Shown one piece after another: positions 1-5,482 of a stretch of DNA of 5,482 nucleotides. Made by a program: the position numbers and the translations under genes. How positions within the stretch are numbered: the stretch's first letter is position 1; each line of letters begins with the position of its first letter. A model generated the notes under the pieces. The model saw nothing but the letters and a program-made list of their open reading frames with translations, was not told where the DNA came from and did no database searches. The stretch is from assembly GCA_910585855.1 (NCBI GenBank), contig CAJUGZ010000285.1, forward strand, positions 1 through 5,482. The letters run 5' to 3'. The DNA is from an uncultured Lachnospiraceae bacterium. Lineage in GTDB: Bacteria > Bacillota_A > Clostridia > Lachnospirales > Lachnospiraceae.

Positions 1-2
1 AT

Positions 3-89
3 TATGATCCGGGTGCAAGTGAAGTAAATCAATTAAACCGTATCAAGTTAATGTTAGCAACTGCACAGAAAAACCTGCAGAGCAAATAG
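3..89 (+). CDS. C-terminal end of an unidentified protein (5' end outside window)
   Basis: One plus-strand frame is open from the left edge to a TAG stop at 87-89, giving a 28-residue tail that begins YDPGASEVNQLNRIK and ends in QSK. The other five frames of this stretch all contain stops, and the composition (hydrophilic, helix-prone, Lys/Gln-rich end) is plausible for a protein C-terminus. It would converge on ung, whose stop codon lies about 90 bases away, with the structured repeat in between. I do not recognise the family. The piece is short enough that a chance open frame cannot be excluded. Confidence 0.5.
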   Translation, partial: YDPGASEVNQLNRIKLMLATAQKNLQSK

Positions 90-103
90 TTTTTTATTCC
101 GAA

Positions 104-176
104 GGGGACGCTTGAATGGAAAGGAAGGTCTGCACCGAGCCCGGTGTAGACCTATTGCCAGATTCCGGCGTCCCCC
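104..176. repeat. Structured GC-rich intergenic repeat, copy A (3' of ung)
   Basis: The outer arms GGGGACGC (104-111) and GCGTCCCC (168-175) are perfectly complementary. GAAT (114-117) pairs with ATTC (162-165), and an inner stem joins 126-136 to 143-153 (10 of 11 pairs plus one G.U on the plus strand) around a six-base loop, GAGCCC. The element begins two bases beyond the ung stop codon and lies between convergent genes, so it may help end transcription. However, neither strand has the T-tract expected right after an intrinsic terminator. Bases 137-176 align without gaps to 1113-1152 (29 of 40 identical, including GAGCCCGG, TAGACCT and GCGTCCCCC), so I treat the two as copies of one repeat family. 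Confidence 0.65.
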
Positions 177-178
177 TC

Positions 179-856
179 TCAAATATTTTCAATCTGCCAA
201 TCAATTGGCTCTACTCCATTTGCTTCAAAAAAGGCATTTGCCTGACTAAAATGTTTACATCCAAAAAATCCCCGAGAAGCTGACAAAGGGCTAGGATGAG
301 GTGCTTTCAAAACTAAATGTTTTGGATTGGTAAGCATAGAAGCCTTTGACTGAGCCGGTTTTCCCCAAAGGAAATAAACAATTGGTCGATCCTGCTCGTT
401 TACTGCCCGAATAACCGCATCCGTAAACTGCTCCCAGCCTCTTCCCTGATGAGAATTTGCCTCATGAGCCCGAACTGTAAGTACTGTATTTAAAAGCAAA
501 ACACCCTGATCCGCCCATTTTTTCAAATACCCGTTATTTGGGATCTCACATCCTAAATCCGACTTTAACTCCTTATAAATATTCTTTAAAGAAGGCGGAA
601 TCTCTTTTTGTTCTGGAAGCACAGAAAAACTAAGTCCATGTGCCTGATGTTCCCCATGATAAGGATCTTGCCCTAAAAGCAATAATTTTACTTTGCTTAA
701 AGGAGTAAAATTAAACGCATTAAAAATATCATCACTTGGCGGAAAAATCGCCCTTGTACTATACTCTTCCTTTACAAAATCATACAGCTTCTTATAATAC
801 GGTTTTGCAAACTCAGGCTTCAACATAGGAAGCCAATCATTTTCAATTTGTGCCAT
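179..856 (-). CDS. ung: Uracil-DNA glycosylase, family 1
   Basis: This enzyme removes uracil from DNA by cleaving the N-glycosidic bond, which starts base excision repair of deaminated cytosine or misincorporated dUMP in the cytoplasm. At 225 aa it has the usual full length. The water-activating loop GQDPYHG is at 62-68 with catalytic Asp64. Phe77 (in GLSFSV) and Asn123 (in LLNT) form the uracil pocket. HPSPLSA at 187-193 supplies catalytic His187 and the intercalating Leu191. These positions have the same numbers as in the E. coli enzyme, so activity is expected. The start is well set: a perfect AGGAGG (865-870) lies 8 bases upstream of the ATG. It is the last of the minus-strand genes here, but the 315-base gap to hisF suggests its own transcription. 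I found no convincing promoter hexamer pair. Confidence 0.98.
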   Translation of the reverse strand: MAQIENDWLPMLKPEFAKPYYKKLYDFVKEEYSTRAIFPPSDDIFNAFNFTPLSKVKLLLLGQDPYHGEHQAHGLSFSVLPEQKEIPPSLKNIYKELKSDLGCEIPNNGYLKKWADQGVLLLNTVLTVRAHEANSHQGRGWEQFTDAVIRAVNEQDRPIVYFLWGKPAQSKASMLTNPKHLVLKAPHPSPLSASRGFFGCKHFSQANAFFEANGVEPIDWQIENI

Positions 857-991
857 TTGTTTTTCCTCCTATTTTACTCTTGTATTTTATCAATTGGCAA
901 AAGCCAAATTTGCCCCAATCAAACAAAAAACTTCACATACCAACCTATCTTCAGGAAATTTTCAACACCGCTTTCCGGCTGGTAAAACATA
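857..991. other. Intergenic region upstream of ung
   Basis: This is non-coding DNA between ung and the structured repeat. It holds the ung ribosome binding site (AGGAGG on the minus strand, 865-870) and a small perfect palindrome, TTGGC-AAAA-GCCAA (894-907). The palindrome could be an operator or a weak hairpin, but nothing ties it to a regulator. The stretch 961-990 may be the outer flank of the neighbouring repeat. A plus-strand reading frame across 850-1104 starts inside ung and runs into the structured element; it has no ribosome binding site and is not accepted as a gene. Confidence 0.5.
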
Positions 992-1153
992 GCAGAACTC
1001 GGAAGGAAAGTCTATGCAGAGTCATCATTTCCCGTCGGCACTTAGGCACGGTGTTGCTGTATTTTCGTGCCTTATGTGTCCGCTATGAAAATAAGAAATG
1101 CTAAGCGCAAGCGAGCCCGGAATAGACCTTCCTTCCGAGTTCAGCGTCCCCCC
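992..1153. repeat. Structured GC-rich intergenic repeat, copy B (3' of hisF), with long internal hairpin
   Basis: Arms at 996-1015 and 1122-1141 are complementary at 19 of 20 positions. The one exception becomes a G.U pair in minus-strand RNA. The stem can be extended to 992/1145 with one A-A mismatch. Nested inside are CATTTC (1026-1031) with GAAATG (1095-1100), and a stem at 1037-1050/1066-1080 whose core is AGGCACG/CGTGCCT. The minus-strand 5' edge reads GGGGGGACGC, as in copy A, and sits 18 bases past the hisF stop. Relative to copy A the loop region is longer by about 90 bases. The pattern suggests a dispersed repeat or a non-coding RNA element, perhaps transcribed as the hisF 3' untranslated region. 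It also occupies the place of a terminator, but no T-tract follows. Confidence 0.65.
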
Positions 1154-1171
1154 TTAACAGATCTATTCTAT

Positions 1172-1933
1172 TTACATTCGAACCGAAACTCCTCTATCCC
1201 GAAGATAGCTCTTTACCTGCCTAATCTCTAACTCTTTATAGTGAAATAAAGACGCTGCCAAAACCGCATCCGCTTTCCCCTCTGTCAATGCCGTATAAAA
1301 ATGTTCCATTTTTCCAGCACCCCCGGAAGCAATCACCGGAATAGAAACTGCCTCGGAAATCGCTTTGGTCAGTTCGATATCGTATCCATCCTTTGTTCCA
1401 TCACAATCCATACTAGTAAGAAGAATCTCTCCCGCTCCTAGTTGATTTGCTTTTACTGCCCATTCTACCGCATCAATTCCCATATCAATACGTCCCCCGT
1501 TTTTAAAAATATTCCATCCGGTCTGATCTTCTCTTTTCTTTGCATCAATCGCAACTACTACACACTGACTTCCAAATTTCTCTGCTGCTTCAGAAATCAA
1601 TGTCGGATTCATAATTGCTGCTGAATTAACAGCCACTTTATCTGCTCCCTCCCGAAGAATCATCTTAAAATCCTCTACACTTCGGATTCCCCCTCCTACC
1701 GTAAAAGGAATAAATACCGTTTCCGCTACCCGTCTTACCATATCAATTTTAATGGTTCTTGCATCAGAAGAAGCCGTAATATCCAAAAAAACCAGTTCAT
1801 CTGCACCCGCTTCTCCATAGGCACGCCCTACCTCCACTGGATCACCGGCATCCCGCAGATTGACAAAATTTGTCCCCTTTACCACACGACCATTGTGTAC
1901 ATCCAAGCAGGGAATTATTCTTTTTGTAAACAT
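1172..1933 (-). CDS. hisF: Imidazole glycerol phosphate synthase, cyclase subunit HisF
   Basis: HisF is a (beta/alpha)8 barrel. It uses ammonia channelled from HisH to convert PRFAR into imidazole glycerol phosphate and AICAR, the branch point between histidine and purine synthesis. The 253-aa length is standard. The first strand, KRIIPCLDV, carries catalytic Asp11, and VVVAIDAKK carries catalytic Asp130. VGGGIRS (79-85) and IASGGAG (201-207) are the two phosphate-binding loops, and TSMDCDGT (173-180) includes the conserved Asp176. Nothing essential is missing. The ATG has an AAGGAG (1940-1945) six bases upstream, and only 19 bases separate it from the hisH stop, so the two subunits are surely co-translated from one mRNA. 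Downstream is the structured repeat copy B. Confidence 0.98.
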   Translation of the reverse strand: MFTKRIIPCLDVHNGRVVKGTNFVNLRDAGDPVEVGRAYGEAGADELVFLDITASSDARTIKIDMVRRVAETVFIPFTVGGGIRSVEDFKMILREGADKVAVNSAAIMNPTLISEAAEKFGSQCVVVAIDAKKREDQTGWNIFKNGGRIDMGIDAVEWAVKANQLGAGEILLTSMDCDGTKDGYDIELTKAISEAVSIPVIASGGAGKMEHFYTALTEGKADAVLAASLFHYKELEIRQVKSYLRDRGVSVRM

Positions 1934-1952
1934 TTTTTTCTCCTTACCATAC

Positions 1953-2567
1953 CTATTTTACTCTATTGACCGCTGCAAAATTTTTTAAAATCTGTAAGCC
2001 AACTTCTCCGCTTTTTTCTGGATGAAATTGACAGGCAAAAATATTATCCTTTTCTACCGAAGCATGAATCTGTACGCCATACTCCGTTGATGCAGTTACA
2101 ATTTCCTCCTGCGCCGCCTTTAAATAATAGGAATGTACAAAATAGACATATGGTTCTTCTCCTATCCCCTGAAATAAAGTTGCTTTTTCCTTTTTCTTCA
2201 ACGAATTCCATCCCATATGAGGTACTTTAAGCCCTGTATCTGGAATCCGAAGAATTTCTCCTTTTAAGATTCCTAACCCTTTTGTTTCTAAAGATTCTTC
2301 ACTTTTCTCAAACAATAGCTGCAGCCCTAAACAAATCCCTAAAAATGGTGTATTTTTCTCTACTACCTGATAAATTGTGTCAACTAAACGATAATATGAA
2401 AGTTTTTTCATAGCATCTCCAAATGCTCCTACCCCGGGCAAAATCACCTTATCTGCAGCCAAAATTTCTTCTCTATCTCTAGACACTATCACTTCTTCTC
2501 CAAGAGAAATAAGTGCCTTTTCTACACTTTTTAAATTTCCGGCATCGTAATCAATTACTGCTATCAT
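1953..2567 (-). CDS. hisH: Imidazole glycerol phosphate synthase, glutaminase subunit HisH
   Basis: HisH is a class I glutamine amidotransferase that hydrolyses glutamine and passes ammonia to HisF. The protein is 204 aa, a normal length. It shows PGVGAFG (44-50, oxyanion strand), the nucleophile elbow LGICLGLQ with Cys79, the HMGWN segment (117-121) at the HisF interface, YFVHSYY (142-148), and CQFHPEKSG with His182 and Glu184 completing the triad. The start ATG opens with the family-typical MIAVIDYDAGN. Its ribosome binding site is unusual: AGGA (2572-2575) is only four bases from the ATG, while a richer GGAAGG lies about 12 bases upstream. Translation may therefore be modest or coupled to the upstream gene. 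It follows the charged membrane-protein gene by 64 bases in the same direction. Confidence 0.98.
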   Translation of the reverse strand: MIAVIDYDAGNLKSVEKALISLGEEVIVSRDREEILAADKVILPGVGAFGDAMKKLSYYRLVDTIYQVVEKNTPFLGICLGLQLLFEKSEESLETKGLGILKGEILRIPDTGLKVPHMGWNSLKKKEKATLFQGIGEEPYVYFVHSYYLKAAQEEIVTASTEYGVQIHASVEKDNIFACQFHPEKSGEVGLQILKNFAAVNRVK

Positions 2568-2597
2568 CCAGTCCTGTTTCCTTCCTTCTTTTTGAAA

Positions 2598-2640
2598 AGT
2601 TATTTTTTAGCAGTTCCTTATTCTCTAAAATTTAATAACT
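2598..2640 (-). promoter_or_regulatory. Possible AT-rich hairpin between the membrane-protein gene and hisH
   Basis: The arms AGTTATTTTTTAG (2598-2610) and CTAAAA plus AATAACT (2625-2630, 2634-2640) pair over 13 positions with a three-base bulge and a 14-base loop. On the minus strand the hairpin spans the stop codon of the 546-aa gene and is followed by TTTT. Being almost purely A-T it would be weak. It might lower read-through into hisH or shield the 3' end, or it may be chance in AT-rich DNA. Confidence 0.2.
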
Positions 2641-4272
2641 TCCTGTATAAGACATAATTCTTTTTGTATATTCATTATGATCTTCTAATTTATTCCACTC
2701 TCTTACTGCATCTAAATTTAATCCATACGTTTTCAGTGCATATTCTACATTAGCAAGCAATGCATCCAACTCTTCTTTTATCCCATATGTTTCTGCAATA
2801 TCTACATATTTATCATAGTTTTCTACTGCTTTTACCAAAGAATTTAATGACTCATTCGGCATATTGATCTCTGAACAATTTACATAAGAACGATACTGTT
2901 TTTCCACACGCATTAAAATCCGTATCGACTCATAAAACTGTGTATCAGAATCTTTTAAATTCAGCCCGTTTAATGCCTTAAATGCCTCTTCATAATTTCC
3001 ATTTTCAAATTCTCCCCTCGCCTCCTGCACAGCAAGACGATATCCAAATGTATCTGACAGTGCAACAGCAGAAAGAACAAGCGCTGCTACTACAGATACC
3101 AAAAATACTAAAAACATTGGTCTGATATGTACAATTTCCTCTGGACTTACTGGTTCTTTTGGCAGCTTTGGTTCTTTCTCCTTCTTTGGCTTTGCAGCTT
3201 TTTGGGCAGCAGCTTCTTCTTTTTTCTGCTTTGCAGCTTCTTTTCTTTCTTCTGCTTTTTTCTTCTTTTCTTCCGCTTTTGCTTTCTTTTTCTCTTCCTT
3301 TTCCTGTGCTTTCTTCTGCTTTTGCTGCTCCTCTTCTTCCTCACTTAAAGGCTGCACCACTTCCACCCGGAAAAACATATTTTTAACCTTTTGTCCGAAA
3401 GGTTCTTTTTTCTTTGCCGACTTTTTCTTTACAACTTTTTCTAAATCTTCTTTTTTTTCTTTCTTTTTCTTTTTGCTTTTTTTCGTTTTTACTTCTTCCT
3501 CTCCCCCATCGCCTGCTCCTTCTTCTTCTCCAAAAGCGATTTTATCATACTCCCCATTAAATTCCTTTTCCTGTCCTATTTCATTACTGCTATCCTCAAA
3601 CCCCGACTCTCCCTGTACTTCCTGCACAATAGAATCTAAAGATGCCATCAGATCTGCATCATCCTCTTCTGCCAAATTAGCCAGTGAATCCTCCGGTAAA
3701 TCATTGTCAAAATCAATAATATTACTCAGCTCCAAATCATCTTCTTCTAATTTTGTTCCCAATGTTTCTTCTTCTCCTCCTTTTTCCCATTCAGAAGCTG
3801 CTGGTACTAACTCCTCTAACCCAGCTTCCAATTCCTCTTTCCCTGACTCCGTTAACAAATCCTCCGCCTCAGAAAAAGAATCCTCTTTTGACATCAAAAT
3901 CTCTGGTTCTTTCTCTTTTACTTCCTCCTCAAAAACAGGAATTTCTTCTTTCTCTTCCTTTGCCAATGCCTCTTGTTTTTCCTTTATTCTAGAACTTATC
4001 GTTACTTCTTCTGCTTTCTCTGCTTTTGAACTAAATTCAGGCGGAATCATATTTTTTTCTTCCATCTGTTCATTCACTCGAATCAGCATCTCAAGAAACT
4101 CTTCATCTCCCATTGACGCAAAAGCAGACTCTACTTCCTCTAAATTATGTAAATCTTTTTCATCAGGAATCGCAATATTATCAGCAGAACGCTGCTCTCC
4201 GCTATACCTTCCGCCCGATACCTGCTTCATTACCTCTGTCAAATATTCCTCTGCTTTTTGATTATCTGCCAT
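2632..4272 (-). CDS. Highly charged single-pass membrane protein of unknown function
   Basis: I do not recognise a named family. Residues 1-90 look partly ordered and helical. Residues about 100-260 are very acidic (repeated E/D runs with Ser and Leu), followed by Lys-rich patches at 262-290 and 319-373. Between the patches is a short hydrophobic-basic segment with an ordered look (PFGQKVKNMFFRVEVVQP, 291-308). One transmembrane helix spans about 385-406. Lys-rich flanks on its N side predict a cytoplasmic N-terminus, leaving about 140 residues outside. That outer part is helical, and GEFENGNYEEAFKALNGL (420-437) resembles a TPR helix. There is no cleavable signal peptide, catalytic motif or cell-wall anchor. 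The start has a GAGGG ribosome binding site (4279-4283) six bases upstream. It lies 49 bases after the sirtuin-like gene and 64 before hisH, so it is probably in the same operon. A scaffold or stress/envelope role is possible but unsupported. Confidence 0.85.
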   Translation of the reverse strand: MADNQKAEEYLTEVMKQVSGGRYSGEQRSADNIAIPDEKDLHNLEEVESAFASMGDEEFLEMLIRVNEQMEEKNMIPPEFSSKAEKAEEVTISSRIKEKQEALAKEEKEEIPVFEEEVKEKEPEILMSKEDSFSEAEDLLTESGKEELEAGLEELVPAASEWEKGGEEETLGTKLEEDDLELSNIIDFDNDLPEDSLANLAEEDDADLMASLDSIVQEVQGESGFEDSSNEIGQEKEFNGEYDKIAFGEEEGAGDGGEEEVKTKKSKKKKKEKKEDLEKVVKKKSAKKKEPFGQKVKNMFFRVEVVQPLSEEEEEQQKQKKAQEKEEKKKAKAEEKKKKAEERKEAAKQKKEEAAAQKAAKPKKEKEPKLPKEPVSPEEIVHIRPMFLVFLVSVVAALVLSAVALSDTFGYRLAVQEARGEFENGNYEEAFKALNGLNLKDSDTQFYESIRILMRVEKQYRSYVNCSEINMPNESLNSLVKAVENYDKYVDIAETYGIKEELDALLANVEYALKTYGLNLDAVREWNKLEDHNEYTKRIMSYTGSY

Positions 4273-4321
4273 ACCGCACCCTCTTCTTTAATTTCTTTTT
4301 TCTCTTCCTACTGTTCTTTTT

Positions 4322-5086
4322 TTATCCTAATCGATTGATAAAATCAACCGAATTTTCTGCAATCGAACAAGCACGCTCCCCAATCTTTTCTGAAACCATT
4401 GACAAACTTTTATGAACACAATAAAGCATCGCTTTTTCCTGAAAAAATACCAATTTTTCAAAAGGCCACCGCATCACCGTCGGTGTTTGAAAACCTTCAC
4501 CCAGCTCTAAAATCACTATCTTTCTATTCATTGCTCCCTGAATCCATATCTGATACCGCTCCCATGCTTCCAAATAACCGCTCTCCTGATAAGGCGAATT
4601 CTGCAGCACATTCAGTTTCCCTACCTTGCCGCATATAGGACAAATTTTTTCTTCTTCTATATAAAATTTCCATGTCCCATGTTCGAAATCATCACACTGC
4701 AGTCTGCGAATATCACCACAAGGCGCAACGATTCTCTCCTCTTCAAATCCCTGCTGATACAAATAAGCATCCACATTAGTAGTAATCAAAAAATAATCCT
4801 TCTCTTTTACCAACTCCTTTATTCTCTGATACCCTATTCGAATCCTCTCTATATCGGCTTTATCCGATTCCGCCTCTTCTTTCTCTCCTGCATTTCCCTC
4901 TTTTTTTGCATCCGCCGCCCAATATCTCTGCTGAAACTCTAAAGATGCCTTCCACTGCTCCTGCGCACAAAATAACGACTCTACAGCAGGAATCTTCCAT
5001 TCCGCCCCAAAGCCAATCAATATTTTATCGGCTTCTTTTATTTGCCGAATTACCTCTTCACAGCAATTTTCTACAATCTTCACCAT
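4322..5086 (-). CDS. Divergent sirtuin-fold (Sir2/SirTM-like) protein, possibly non-deacetylase
   Basis: The order of motifs follows the Sir2 fold. They are a Rossmann-like strand and loop, ILIGFGAEWK (22-31); LITTNVDAYLYQQGF (100-114), matching the NAD-ribose TxNxD motif with Asn104 and Asp106; PCGDIRRLQC (122-131) at the active-site and first zinc-knuckle position; CPIC (149-152) as the second knuckle; and LELGEGFQTP with RWPFEKLV (193-213), the C-terminal nucleotide-binding segment typical of the SirTM side of the family. Departures from the family are the lack of a GAGxS loop, Cys123 where deacetylases have His and SirTM has Gln, one missing zinc Cys (Glu135, with His136 adjacent), and a charged low-complexity stretch at 60-78. 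An in-frame stop at 5102-5104 makes this ATG the first available. The ribosome binding site is weak. It is the first gene after the promoter. The fold is fairly sure; enzymatic activity is unknown. Confidence 0.8.
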   Translation of the reverse strand: MVKIVENCCEEVIRQIKEADKILIGFGAEWKIPAVESLFCAQEQWKASLEFQQRYWAADAKKEGNAGEKEEAESDKADIERIRIGYQRIKELVKEKDYFLITTNVDAYLYQQGFEEERIVAPCGDIRRLQCDDFEHGTWKFYIEEEKICPICGKVGKLNVLQNSPYQESGYLEAWERYQIWIQGAMNRKIVILELGEGFQTPTVMRWPFEKLVFFQEKAMLYCVHKSLSMVSEKIGERACSIAENSVDFINRLG

Positions 5087-5197
5087 TTTATCTAACTCTT
5101 TTTAAATATTCTATCCTTTCTGCTGTTCAAAACACAAATAATGATACCTATATCTAAATATCAAAAATCTCTTTCTATTATTCCAGCATTTATACTA
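5087..5197 (-). other. 5' leader of the putative four-gene operon
   Basis: About 105 bases of untranslated RNA are predicted between the promoter's start point (near 5190) and the first ATG. The stretch is AT-rich and shows no T-box, riboswitch or strong hairpin that I can recognise. In particular, there is no His-codon leader peptide that would tie hisHF expression to histidine. Only a weak AAAGAG-like ribosome binding sequence precedes the ATG. Confidence 0.45.
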
Positions 5198-5226
5198 ATT
5201 ATAACGTATTTTATTCTATGAAGCAA
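5198..5226 (-). promoter_or_regulatory. Sigma-A-type promoter
   Basis: On the minus strand TTGCTT (-35, 5221-5226) and a consensus TATAAT (-10, 5198-5203) are separated by exactly 17 bases (5204-5220). It faces the sirtuin-like gene and is the only strong hexamer pair seen in the window. It probably drives the sirtuin-like, membrane-protein, hisH and hisF genes together. Transcription would begin near 5190. Confidence 0.75.
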
Positions 5227-5376
5227 TCGTAAATTTACAATTTAGGTATAATTGTTCATTGCAAACGGACAATGTACGCTGCAGGATAAACTTACAAAAT
5301 GACAAACGTGTGAAATTGTTGATTAATATGCGATTTTCATTTTGAAAATGTCAGGATTGCAAAAAAATTACTTTGA

Positions 5377-5482
5377 AAATATTATGGAAATATCGTAGCA
5401 GAAATTGTTTACAGTATTTCCATTGGGGAAGCAAAGCCAGACAATCAGCGTTACTGTAGTATCGACATTGGCATAGACAACT
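5377..5482 (+). pseudogene. TnpB-like transposase fragment (IS200/IS605 OrfB), running off the right edge
   Basis: The plus-strand frame from 5377 reads KYYGNIVAEIVYSISIGE and continues through KPDNQRYCSIDIGIDN to the window end. RYCSIDIGIDN matches the RuvC-I region of TnpB/OrfB nucleases, typically a (V/I)D(L/I)GxxN pattern, with the catalytic Asp encoded at 5464-5466. The preceding EIVY is the usual strand before it. A TGA at 5374-5376 closes the frame upstream, and no ATG, GTG or TTG start lies between it and the edge. Another stretch in the same frame just before the stop (NVRIAKK) could belong to the same protein. I read this as the middle of a decayed or 5'-truncated insertion-sequence gene. 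The rest lies outside the window. Confidence 0.6.

Noticed and set aside
104..176. Copy A as a standard intrinsic terminator
   Set aside because: The stem is strong, but neither strand has a T-run directly after the hairpin. The only T-run (90-95) precedes it on the plus strand.
871..900. TTGCCA / 18 bp / TAAAAT as an ung promoter
   Set aside because: Transcription would start within or after the ung ribosome binding site, removing it from the mRNA.
850..1104. Plus-strand open frame of 84 codons upstream of hisF's 3' end
   Set aside because: It starts inside ung, lacks a ribosome binding site and is made largely of the structured repeat, so the open frame looks incidental.
992..1153. Resemblance of GGAAAGTCTATGC to the 5' region of bacterial RNase P RNA
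   Set aside because: Only a short string is similar. The other conserved RNase P regions are absent, and the element is far too short.
3473..4261. Plus-strand Ser-rich open frame of 262 codons
   Set aside because: It is the antisense shadow of the acidic, Glu-rich coding region, since reversed GAA/GAG codons give TTC/CTC and Ser-rich frames. It has no sensible start signal or domain.
5247..5252. Plus-strand TATAAT as a promoter for the TnpB-like fragment
   Set aside because: No acceptable -35 hexamer lies 16-18 bases upstream, and no start codon follows in the transposase frame.

Overview
The window looks like chromosomal DNA from a low-GC Firmicute, most likely a gut Clostridia species of the Lachnospiraceae type. 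This rests on the AT-rich intergenic DNA, the AGGAGG-type ribosome binding sites, the sigma-A style promoter and the character of the proteins. No species-level marker is present. All the complete genes are on the minus strand. The only plus-strand coding traces are fragments at the two edges: the C-terminal tail of an unknown gene on the left and a decayed TnpB-like transposase piece on the right.

From right to left, which is the direction of transcription: a well-formed promoter (TTGCTT, 17 bp, TATAAT; 5198-5226) lies about 110 bases upstream of a 254-aa protein related to the sirtuin (Sir2/SirTM) fold. Its signature positions are altered: the GAGxS-type nucleotide loop is replaced, Cys stands where the catalytic His or Gln should be, and one zinc Cys is missing. 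After 49 bases comes a 546-aa membrane-anchored protein with a long, highly charged cytoplasmic part, one transmembrane helix and a small helical outer domain; its function is unknown. After 64 bases comes hisH, and 19 bases later hisF. These encode the glutaminase and cyclase subunits of imidazole glycerol phosphate synthase, which catalyses the fifth step of histidine synthesis and releases AICAR to purine synthesis. Spacing and direction suggest these four genes form one transcription unit. No other his gene is in the window.

A 315-base gap then separates hisF from ung, a complete family-1 uracil-DNA glycosylase with an intact active site. Immediately 3' of both hisF and ung lies a GC-rich, foldable element. 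The two elements share sequence blocks with identical internal spacing (29 of 40 aligned bases), but the hisF copy carries a longer internal hairpin module. They look like two members of a dispersed intergenic repeat family with RNA-like structure.

The most interesting items are the divergent sirtuin-fold gene, its charged membrane neighbour, and the paired structured repeats. The two housekeeping parts (hisHF and ung) are ordinary.
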